Of a stretch of DNA of 64,000 nt, positions 23,401 to 35,400 are shown piece by piece. Each line of letters opens with the position of its first letter. Position 1 is the first letter of the stretch. The stretch spans positions 1,788,764 through 1,852,763 of the forward strand of contig OV121094.1 in NCBI GenBank assembly GCA_921293015.1, written 5' to 3'. This DNA is from Phorcus lineatus. Its lineage: Eukaryota; Mollusca; Gastropoda; Trochida; Trochidae. Made by a program: the position numbers and the translations under genes. Below the pieces are notes generated by a model. The model saw only the letters and a list, made by a program, of their open reading frames with translations. It searched no databases and was not told the DNA's origin.

Positions 23401-26400
23401 GTGCGATAGATAAACATCAAATTACAGAGAGGAAGTTAATGTGATTGTACGCGAATTTACGCGCAAGTCTGAGTAGAGACGCGACACAGTGACACGTTGC
23501 TTTGATAAGCAGACCCAGCTAGACATCTGGTCTAATTATTCACGACAACACAAAATGCTAACTGTTCGAGTATTATAAATTTTATAAATTCATATATTTA
23601 AAAACTGTTCAAATACAAACTCAAAAGATTAAGTAACGTTCCGATTTATGCATCTTTCGTATAAAAACTTTCAATCTCACGATCCAGGAAGAAAATGAGG
23701 GAAAAAGGTAACAGTTATCAAGTTTCCATTATTAACAATGAATATAAGAATCAGGGTTTGTTGTCTTTGGTTTTTGAAACTCTTTTTAGCATCACGAGAC
23801 TATTTCCTTCATTGTACCCTGTAAGTGTAAGTGTCTATGCAAGTAATTCATACCAAAGGAGATTAGTGTTAACCTAACTTAAGTCAAATAAGCGAGAATG
23901 AAGAATTAAATTTCAGTGTAATGAACTTTTCAGATAGTAAGTTTACTTTTCATAGTGAATTGTTATTTATTGATTTCCATATGCAAACCTTTTACACATA
24001 TAAGAAATAATTCTTACTTCTACATAAATAGTAACACCCTCCAAACAGTGTTCTACGGGTTACTGCAAACTATGATTAGTGGAAAACTAAAATCGCAGTA
24101 TCGATATAAAAATTTAGTTTCCTGCCTCCATATATTCACAATATGTGAATTGAACCCTCTACTAGCTAAAAAACACACAAAGACAAGCGCAATACCCTTC
24201 ACAGTCTAGGATTCGACTCCTATACTCCCTCAGTTTCACATAATGACGATATCTGAGCCCTTCACAATCTTGGAATCGGCCCCTTATACTCCCTCAGTTT
24301 GACATAAAAGCGAGCTGTAAGCCCTTCACAATCTGAGAATCGACCCTTATACTCCGTCAGTTTGATTTATAGGCGGGCTAAGAGCCCATCACAATCTGAG
24401 ATTCGACTGCTATACCCTCTCAGTTTAAATAAAGGTGAGCTATGAGCCTTCACAATCTGAGATTAGATTCCTACAATGTATACTCCCTCAGTTTGACATA
24501 TACACTGTAGGCGCGCTTTGAGCCCTTCACAATCTAGGAATCGGCCCCTATATTCCCTTAGTTTCATATAATGACGATATCTGAGCCCTTCACAATCTAG
24601 GAATCGTCCCCTATACCCCCTCTTTTTGACATAAAAGCGAGCTGTGAGCCCTTCACAATCTGAGAATAGATCCCTATACTCCCTCATGATCAGTTTGACA
24701 TATAGACGCGCTGTGAGCCCTTCACAATCTAGGAATCGGCCCCTATTCTCCCTCAGTTTGACATAAAAGCGAGCTGTGAGCCCTTCACAATCTGAGAATC
24801 GACCCTTATATTCCATCAGTTTGATTTATAGGCGGGCTATGAGCCCATCACAATCTGAGATTCGACTGCTATACCCTCTCAGTTTAAATAAAGGTGAGCT
24901 ATGAGCCTTAACAATCTGAGAATCGATTCCTAAACTCCTTCAGTTTGACATATAGGCGAGATATGAGCCCTTCACAATCTAGGAATCGACTCCTATACTA
25001 CCTTAGTTTGACATATAGGCGAGATATGGCCCTTCACAATCTGAGAATTGACCCCTATACCCTCTCAGTTTTATATAATGACGATCTGTAAGCCCTTCAC
25101 AATCTAGGAATCGATCCCTATACTCTGTCTGTTTGATATATGGACGAGCCATGAACCTGTCACAATCTATGCATACACAAATAAAAACCTAAATAAACTA
25201 AACAATTCTCATTTTATAATGCAAGATGTACTACAAACAAGCAAATTCCCAGATTGTGATCATTCCCAGATTGTTCAGGTCTCACAATCTGCAGATTGTT
25301 TAAACAATCTAGGAATGAAAAAAATTCCTAGATTGTTCGAACAATCTGCAGATTGTGAGCGAACAATCTGCAGATTGTGATCATTCCCAGATTGCACGGA
25401 ACAGATACACTATGGTAAGCATTCTATAATACAAGCAAAATATGTAATCTCACACTAAATATCATTAGCAAACCTAATCACCAAAGTTGATTTTATACAT
25501 GAATTCATCTTGCTTTGAAGTTCAACGAGAAAAAATTCATCTAAAGGATCTTGAATTAACTTAATTTCACCATTAACTTTACCACTTCAGCTTAATAAAC
25601 ATCAAAACCATAAATTTTAAAATCCTTTTTTCTAAGGAATCATCTTTTAAACTACCTTTATGAGTTGAAGGCATTAAATTGCTAAAGAGAAAAGAGCTTT
25701 CTTAGTATATGAAAAGAAAATAGTAATTTGAATAAAACAATATGTGTTGTGAATATCAAAAACTAAAACAGCAAAGTTTACTATGACTAGCTTGGTCCTG
25801 CATTGTTTCAATAAAGATTAAAGATAAAAAAGTTGAGATGTTGTCGATCCAAGGTTCGACAGTGAGGTTTGTGATATATCTTGCAGTAAGTAAGTCGACA
25901 CGTACATTCTCAGTGAATTAAATATTTCTTCATCGAATTCACTGTAAATAAAACATAAACATCAAAATTAAAAAGACTTCATAACCTTAGTTTCCTAATC
26001 CTTAATTATGTTACTATAACAATGAAATAATATGTTTTAATCAAATTCATTGTTGAAGGCATCAAAGATTTTTCAATCTTTTCATCCACTTGCCATTCAG
26101 GTTTTATTAAAAGTTTTGACCTACTAAAGTATAAACAAAACCTTTTTTATGAACATCAATATCAAAACTGGTATTAAATTCCTTTCTGCATAAATGAACA
26201 CATTCAATACAAATGTGATATTGTATCCGTGTAGAAAACCAAAACTTAACTGTGACCACAAAACAATATACCAAGACAAAAACATGCATTTAAATCTTAA
26301 AAAACAGAGAAAAATTCAAAATACTTCAGCTGAGTAAATACAAAATTAGCAAAATATATCAATTTACTGAATATCAACTTATTGAATAAATGTGATTGTA

Positions 26401-29400
26401 ATGACTAAATTCTTTTACTGAATTACATAAAACAATTTTTTAAATTATTTACTTTTGCAAATGATTAAGTGAAGAAATATTTTGATTATTTCCATGTGGG
26501 TAAAAGCTGTTTTTAGATGGCGGCGCTGACAGGTGTGAAGTACACAAACAATTATCGGAATTACAGTGTCAGCAGAACTAGGATAGCCGACCTGGACCTG
26601 TAAACAACGCAATGCCCCCATGTGTCTAATAATAGCCCTGATAGCATCAATGAGGTTGGCGGTATTGTCTCTGAACGATTTACAGTGCCAATTGTTTCAA
26701 ATTGTTTCCTGCTTTTAGCTTTTAACTTTTGCTGTTTTTGCTGAGATTGTTGTATACAAGGAATCACATAGGAATTGTTTTACATTTTTTGTTCCTCTGT
26801 CTATGTATAACAGCAACAAATTGTATAAAATCGCAAAGCGTAGCGTCCAAAAAACGTGTAACAACATCATTTTGTAATTACATTGTCATATGGCAGCAAC
26901 AAATTCTAATTTCAACCCCGGTAATATCAGTTGGCATCATGCTAATACAACTGGCAAATGTTCTTAATTTCATTCTTGTGATGCTTTCTCATAACCTCGT
27001 TCTTGTCATATACTGTTTCCAATGTCTGTTTGAGGGGGAGGACTGGAGGTTGTAAAACCAAAGGTTGTTTTGGCAAAATTTCACGAATGTTAAGTGACTT
27101 AAAGCAAATCCATAATTACCCATCATAAAGCTACTTCAAGCTCTGAAATAATGACTGTGGATGATAAGTATGAATGGTTTGAACAATGAAGGTAATCAAA
27201 AACTCACTTTCCAGCTGCGTACACTTCTGCTGTATCAAACAGGTTTATCCCACTCTCGTAGGCCAATGTGAGGAGCTCTTCTGCAACCTGAGGTAAGAAA
27301 GTAATGAATTCAGGAGGATGATATGGTGATAGATAATAATGATAATAATGACAACCTTCAAGCCTGGGATTGCTCATTGGTTGTACGTCATTACCCTGAA
27401 GGAATTGTGCTTTTGGTGCAGCTACTAAGCACTTTGTGCAACCATATGGACCTATATTTCCTGTGTTTAGGTACCCATTTGTACAGCTGTTTGTTATTTG
27501 GATGAAGTGCCTTGGCCTGGGACACAACACAAAATTGTTGCACAAAATAGTAAAGTGACCTTTAATAACTAAGGTAGCCTTAGCACAATGTTGAAGAGTG
27601 ACTCTATGGTTAACTTTAGTGATACGTTTCGTTGTGCAGCGACCCCCTGGTCAAAAAGTTTTGGTGTCTACAACTGGATTCAAACTTGTGTCCTTAGGGT
27701 GAAAGGCAGCATGCTTAACACAACACAGGGAAAAACAGGGGAAATACATTTTGAATACGGTTAACTTCTTTCTTAGAACTGATGATGTAATTCACTTTCT
27801 ATAAATTTATTCACATTCAACAAGTCAAAGGTTTGAAAAACTTAATTTGGATTGTTTCTCTTGCTTGAACCTGGCGCTACTATTCGTTATAGAACCCATA
27901 CTGCTCTTTATAAAGGTATGAATTTCATTCATTTTATTCTCACAGATACTGCAGTGTATCATTAATGGGGGAAGGTTGTTTAATACATGAGCGAATGGCA
28001 TCACAAAAGTTTGTAGTTGTAAGACGGCTGATATCAGATGCTCCCGAAACAACATCTTAAGTGGAATGTCTATTTTCTCAAAACATTTACCGTTTATTCA
28101 TTCATTAACAAACATCTTTCATTTTTATCTTAAACCATTTCCAACTTCCATTATATCAAAATTAAGAACTGTCAGTAAAATTAAAACATTCCTTGCTTCT
28201 TAAACCAACATCTCATACACTCATTACACATACACAAAAAGCATATTTTCATGATTAAAAGAAAACAAACATAATTAACCAAGAAAATTATTTGGAATTA
28301 AGAATAAATGCAAACACGTGTTCTCAAATCCACAAACATTCAGATTTCTTGAACAATAATATATTCACTGATGAAAAAAGGATTCTAATTCAGATGCATG
28401 TGTGGGCTAGTAAAGCTCTGAAGTATTGCGAAGCAGGTATTTAGTAATGAGGCACACCTGTGTTTGTTTCCGCCTTAAGTAAACAAACTAAGCACACAAA
28501 TAGCAAATAGCTCCATAGAATTAGATTCTAGTATTAGTATATACAGAATCTCATCATGTTTCAAAATGATACAAGGATCTCTAGCGAAACAAAGCAAACA
28601 CAGAAAAATAAAACATTTGTCCGTTCAAATTAAATATAACAATAATAATAAGAGTTGTTCCATTTACATACCGTAAAAACTTTATTTGCTAAGAAATAAT
28701 ATTAATGCTTCTTCATTTAAGGTTTCCAAAAAAGAATATGACACATCATAAAGTTATTTAATAGATTACTTAACATTTCAAGCTTCCTTAAAAGAGTAAC
28801 ACACATTTTTAGCCTCCCAAATAGATTAATACACAATTTAGCCTCCCAAATAGATCAATACACATTTCAAGCTTCTTTAAAAGATTAACACACATTATTA
28901 GCCTCCCAAATAGAATAATACACATTAATGTTGCAAAATCGATGAAGACAGAACTCAAAATACTAAAGAATGATTTAAATCTCCAGATAGATCGCAACAA
29001 CAGTGTTGAATTCTGAAGACACGGATTGAATCAATAACTGTGAATCTTGAAATGGAGGAGCGAGGAATTGATCTATCTAGAAAGGGTCGGAGTTTCACAT
29101 CATCAGGGATTTATATGCAAATCAGGACATCAAAACTTCTTGAAAAATATATTGGAATTTGATTACGAACATGTCAGTTCTGTTTTGCAATGGATTGAAG
29201 AACAGGAGGAAGAGGAACGAGTGAACCAATCTCCGAGGGATGAGAGAGGAACGAGTGAACCAATCTCCGAGGGATGAGAGAGGAACGAGTGAACCAATCT
29301 CCGAGGGATGAGAGAGGAACGAGTGAACCAATCTCCGAGGGATGAGAGGAACGAGTGAACCATTCAGAGAGAAGAAGCACGGCGGACTGAAGAAACATTA

Positions 29401-32400
29401 GAATATAAAGACTTGGTTGTCATGACATATTAAGCTCTTTCAAAGCTCAAGTGGATTGAAAAAAGATTTTGTTAATGACTTCAACGTTAGATTTTTCATT
29501 TGGTGGGGGTGTACACCATGTGCATGAACAAATAAGAATTTCAGAATCTTTTGAGAGAATTTGATGAGAGTTTAGATGAACATCTTCTGTATAGCAATTT
29601 GATTTTGATGCTTTGTGGTTGATTTATAAAGGATTGAAAAGGGTTTGAGCCAATTTATTCATCAGAATCAGAGTACAGCCATTAGCATCTTCACATGTAC
29701 AGTCATTAACATCTTCACATGTACAGTCATTAACATCTTCACATGTATAACCATTGGCATCTTTACACCATGTGCATAAACAAATAATCAATTTTTAAGG
29801 AAAAAAGAGCTTTAATCTTTCAGAATCTTTTGAGAGAATTTGATGAGAGTTTAGATCAACATCTTCTGTATAGCAATTTAATTTTGATGCTTTGCAAATG
29901 ATTTAGAAAGGATTGGAGGAGGTTATATCATCAGAATTATGACCCTTTCTCCAGATTTATATTAGGCCATCAAGTCATCCCATGTAACATATTCAAATCT
30001 TTCATGAAAAAAGTATGCAAGGTTAGATATATAAAACATCTTCACATGAACAACCATTAGCATCTTCCCATGGATGGCCAAGCGCATCTTCACATGTATA
30101 GCCATTAGCATCTTCACATGTATAGCCATTAGCATCTTCACATGTATAGCCATTAGCATCTTCACATGTACAGCCATTAGCATCTTCACACGTATAGCCA
30201 TTAGCATCTTCACATGTATAGCAAAGAGTTTTAAACTGTCATGGTACTGATATGTCTTGCACCATGTGATTAGATCATTAATTTGACATTTCTTAAATTC
30301 AATCATGGATGAATATCAGGCATCTGTTACACAGAAACTTGTTTTCATTGAGACAAAATAATTTAGAAATTCAGTGACAATCAACATCAGAGTCTTGCTG
30401 GCAATCTTCTTGATGAGATCATAGGTCTTAAATTAATCTTTTGATTCACTTCTTTGATGAATCTTAAATGCTAAGATTCCTTTATACAAGTAACAGTTAT
30501 TAATAAGTTCATGAAATTCATCATAACAACTAATGTAAATGTGATCTATTTATTTCTAGTTTCAATTACAAAGTTGAGTAAGATGCCAAAAATGGCTTTT
30601 GTAAGTTAATTTGTTCAATGAACCTGAATCTATACATCCATCCATCCATACATACTTACATACATACTTACATACATACAATTATCCTCACACTTTATTA
30701 CTTAAACTGTTGAAATGCAAATCCAAAGATTCAGAAATGATAAAAACATTCAAACCATTTATTGTACTCATCCCTATCAAGTTTTGATAGACACTCTGAT
30801 AATTGGACTGTCTGTTTTTGGTACATACACAATCAAAATCAGACAACTATCTGGTAATCTTCATCTTGCATCATATCTTCAACTGTCATCAACTTAGCGA
30901 AGAGATCTTTCTTGCCTTCCACTGCCATGATATCGACAGACAACTGATGTGTACAGCTATTCTTTTCAAAATGGCATGGATTCAGCGTCATTTGGAGAGC
31001 AATTTAAAATAGTTTGTTCTGATTGAGGGTTGCAAGTTGACAAATTGATGGAGATCGGAAAAATTTACTCCTTACTTCTTGTGAATATTTATACAATGGA
31101 CGCCAGAGAATTTATCCATGGAAAATCAATTTCATTTGACGGAATCAGGGTTTGAAAGAATTTGGGTTTTTTAATGTGATGCCAACCAAGAAACTTACCC
31201 AAAGAATTCATGCAATGCCCAAAATGGCGCCAATGATGTTTCATTACTAATCACAGATGACAAACTTCATCAACCAAATTGTTGAAGTTTTGTCAAACTA
31301 CTTACAAAGATTAAAGTTTACATAATTTCATATCTAACACCAAAAAAATATCAAAATATACATATAAAGTTTAAAGTTTACATAATTTCCTGTCTCACAC
31401 AAAAATGTAACAAAATATATATAATATATATAAAGTTTAAAGTTTACATAATTTCCTATCTAACACGAAAATGTAACAAAATATATGTAAATGTCAATCC
31501 CTTAATAACTTATCACATCTTTTTCCAAAAGTATTTCACAGACTGCTAATAGTGTTTACACTTACCCAGACTGGTTCATCATGTTCTAACCTTAAATGTA
31601 CCCTTGTCTCAACTTCCTCTTGAAAAGCAAGTCTAGATATGTACTGAATATGCCATTTCTCTGAGGCCCTATCTTCGTATCTAATGAAATTTTCCTTTTT
31701 TAAGGAATTAAGTTTTCAGAAACTAAGTGATAGTAGAAAAAAAATTCTGTTTCTATGGAGACAAACAACTAACACTGACTTAGTTTTCATGATACTATAC
31801 ATATCATGATATCTCATACGAATCAATTCAATACGATACATACGTACGCTCGATTTTTATGGATTTTATTATATAAAGAAAGATTAACTTTTAACAAATT
31901 CCTTTCTAGCCAAAATAAACAATCTTAAAGTCATTGTTGAATATCATGATACAAAAAATGTACCACTTTACAAGTATATTCAGATCAAGTATAACAAATA
32001 CGATATCTCGTCACAACTCTATAACATTGCAAAATAACAGTATCTGACACCTCGTATCGATCCATGCAACTAATGACATCAGACTGTGTTTAGCGATATC
32101 ACAGTTGCTAAATTGCCCTCTCATTATCTGATAAGCGCCGGACACTGCTAGGCTCTGGGTATATTCTGTGATAATGGAGCACTACTGCTTTGGTATGCCT
32201 GGCCGTCTTGTTTTCTCTCATTTCACATTAACCCACATAATTACAAAGTGTCTAGGCAAATGTGGATATATGGTAGTTGAGGTATTCATAACAAAAAACT
32301 ATTCTTTTTTTCTACAATGACCACATGTTGGAATAGACCCTTTAACTGTTTTAAAGCAAGATGAGAATTTTGTTAATGGTCAATTTCTTTTTATCACAAA

Positions 32401-35400
32401 AGGAACATTGATGATGATATTCGTTTTTAAGCAAGATTATTTTACTGTTTATAAGGTAGAGTCTTTAACTTTTTAAAGCAAAATTCTTTTACTGTTTTCA
32501 AGCAAGATTCCATACTGTTTTATGCAGGAGTTTTTTAATGTTTGCAAGCAAGATTATCTACAGGTTTCAAGTGAGGTTCGTTTATATTTTCTATCATGAT
32601 TCTTTACTGTTTTTGAGCAAGGTTATTTTACTGTATTAAAGCAAGATTCTTTATTGTTTTGAAGCAAGATTCTTCTACTGTTTTCAAGCAAGAATTTTTT
32701 TAATTTTTACTGGTTTCAAGTTAGTTTCCTTACTGTTTTTAAGCAGGATTCTTTTACTGTTTCCGAGCAAGATTATTTTACTGTTTGCAAACAAGATCGA
32801 TTCTTTTGCTCCTTTTAAGCAAGATTCTCTTACTGGTTGTAGGCAAGATTGCCTAACTGTAGATGGTCAATTTCTTTCTTCACAAGACCGAGACGAACGT
32901 GAGTTGCATAAAACCTTTCAAGAGAATAATATATTCTTATGTCACCCTTGACGGAATGTTATAACGAATATATCCTACCAAATGTTGTTTAAAAAAACAA
33001 ACAGAAATTAACAATACCTATGACCTGATCATGTGACTTTGATCGATTGACGTGGAAGCACGATTTACTCATGTAGCAGGGTATAAGGAATTTATCATCC
33101 CTCGGTGAAGGTGTATATCGATATTTGTTAATGGTCACGTGGACCAATCAGAGATCCGCATTTTTACATGAGTTATGATAATCCTGTATATAAGTACCTT
33201 TTATTGATAAGTGTCATTTCCCAATCCAGTTGTAACATATTTCTGATAATATATTGGTTGATTTACCTGGTGAATTTTTAACAAAACATACAGCATATTC
33301 AGTTGTAGTAGTTTATCGGTTCTACTTAATTCAGCAGAAAAGCTCTTCATAAAGTCTGATTAAAATTGACTGTGTTCCTAGGCATTGGAAAACAATGACC
33401 GTTCAAACTTGTTCTATCAGAGGCTTTCCCTCTCCACAGTGGTCTGAAAGCAGCCTCATTACTCTTATGTTCTGAAAAATTCTCAGTTAGCAATTGCAAA
33501 GCCTTTGGTGTCAGAATCTAAGGCAAATAATGACCATGGATCATTCACTATAAACTTGATCGTGCCATCCTTGCCACAACACGATGAGGGGATAGGTACA
33601 TTGTCCACTAATGACTAGTTTTTGTCTGCGCTAAACTGGTGTCAGAACATTTGTGTTATGGTTCCTCTGTCAGACCACTTTGGAGAGGAAAGCCACTGAT
33701 TGAACGAGTTCAAATCCTGGTAGAGTAATGATTTTTAAACTTTTATTCCTTGGAACACTGTCCATTATAATTAGATTGGATATTATAACGATAAAACTTT
33801 CTTACCTCTTCTGACACCTGACCTCCAAATGTCACCCAAGTACCTGGAACAAAAAAAATCATTTATCAAATTGATTTCATAATGATATCCTGGCTATATG
33901 TTGTTATTGGAGATTCTTACCTGAAGTAGTGTGATATATGACTTTTACGAAATTAGGGTGGACTTTTTTATTGCCCCTGCGTGGGCAACAATGATACATA
34001 AATTTGCAAGATTCCTGTACAAGTCATAACACCCCTTCAAGTGTAATAATGTATTCAATACCCTTTCTATTCCTTTCAAATTGCTTAAGAATTGATAGAA
34101 CACAACATTGCGACAGTCTACTTCAGTGACATTTATGAAGACACAAACAACAAAATACAGGAACAATTCTTTCTAGGCAAGTGATAATGCACATGTGCAC
34201 ATATTAAATATATGTCACTTTTTATGTTTCAACTTATGAGTGTTGAAGACCAAAGTCAAAGCAAGTCTAGGAAAGATTTAAAACTAGAATCAGCTGATAT
34301 CAGAGGGTTAAGTGAATCACGCATCTTTTAATGAATTTTCATTTCAGTACCTAATATCAGTCTTGAGATTACCGTGACAATTTTTAAGCATTACAAATTG
34401 TTGCAAGGACATCCATCCAAAAACTAATAGACCTAAAACCAGTAAATCTAAAACATCAAACAGTATTTAACTTCCACTTAAATTCAACTTGCACACAGCC
34501 CATTGACAATAACAAGAACAAGCTACAACTTTAACTTTTCATCCTTCAGATAAAAAGACATTCCATTTTATTCATCAACTTCTGAAAACAATCCTTTTGG
34601 GAACACGTTCCCAAAAACACTGTCATCAAGAGTGTCATTATTTTCACCATGAGCCAGATCAGAGAAAATCTGTAACCTGTCATTAAAGAGCTTCCATAGG
34701 ATGAAACTGCTGCTTGTTATAAGTCTCCATCAAGGCAGATTGCAAGCTCTTTAACACTGTGATGTTGACATTAACAACACCAAGATGTCGACATTAACAA
34801 CACCAAGATGTCGACATTAACCTTCTCGAGTCACATCAACAATCTCAAAATAGTGCCAGATTGCAGTCTGAGAATGAAGGGAATTGATCGAACATGAAAA
34901 GCCAATTTTGGGAGGCGATGTTCGTGAAAGTTAGAATTATCTGTCTGCTGTTGTGTTTGATGTACAGGCAGGTGAAATGAGATCGGCATGCAGTTGTAAT
35001 CATATTGTCGTGTAAAATCATTCTTTTTAGAGATGAAGTTGTTTGTGAAGCTTTTGAAAAATGATGGTGACATCAAAATGTAACATTTTGACAAATCTTT
35101 ACCTCATTAACCAGTGACATTTGAATTGGAATAAAATTGCTCTGTTAAATATTTCTTTTGTGTCAGAAGTCTTTTTGGTCTTACATGATGCTGACTAGTT
35201 TATTGTTTGAAGAAGAAGAATGATCTAACTGTCTCATATTTCTTATCAGGACAAACACTCCTCATTAGACTGGAACTATGTGACAGTTAAGAAGGTGAAG
35301 AATTCAAAATTTTGTTTCTTTTGATAGAAAATTTCTACACGAGAGATGAGACTGAGAGAAAGTATAGTTCAAAATATATGTTTGATAGTTCCTGCAAGAT

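Larger units (their letters stand above)
20812..25403. mobile_element. 4.6-kb element with long inverted ends, palindromes and opposed 63-bp arrays
   Basis: The two ends are inverted copies: TGTTACGAACAATCTGG on the left and TGTTCCGTGCAATCTGG on the right (reverse complement). Similarity runs on for about 190 bp and includes the perfect 16-bp palindrome ACAATCTGCAGATTGT several times, plus TCTAGGAATTC and ACCTGAACAATCTGGGAATG. Inside each end lies a 63-bp tandem array, the two arrays facing each other. The centre (about 22500-24190) holds a LINE fragment and otherwise unrecognised DNA. The 4 bases GATA flank both ends (20808-20811 and 25404-25407), a likely target duplication. TGT..ACA tips with a 4-bp duplication recall Ginger-type transposons, but no transposase is present, so the family is open. 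Confidence 0.7.

Noticed and set aside
21345-24816. Minus-strand frames across the 63-bp arrays ([10 protein letters not shown] and [12 protein letters not shown] repeats)
   Set aside because: They are products of a 63-bp unit. The two arms are inverted copies, yet the frames read on the same strand in both, giving unrelated peptides.
20826-25395. CRISPR-like appearance of regularly spaced palindromic repeats
   Set aside because: The spacers are repeated too, the arrays are inverted copies, and the DNA is a eukaryotic intron.
26510-26770. Alternative first exon or promoter of Kv-beta
   Set aside because: The patch is GC-richer, but I found no donor in frame with exon 3 and no recognisable N-terminal sequence.
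29047-29398. Frames of [18 protein letters not shown] and [19 protein letters not shown] type
   Set aside because: They come from the 34-bp tandem repeat read in several frames on both strands.
29962-30306. Frame with repeated AIHVKMLM
   Set aside because: It is the 24-bp array read in one frame; no domain.
32880-33240. Possible palindromic element around CACGTGGACCAATCAGAG
   Set aside because: Only a short inverted pair (ACTCATGTA and TACATGAGT) was found, with no convincing ends or target duplication.
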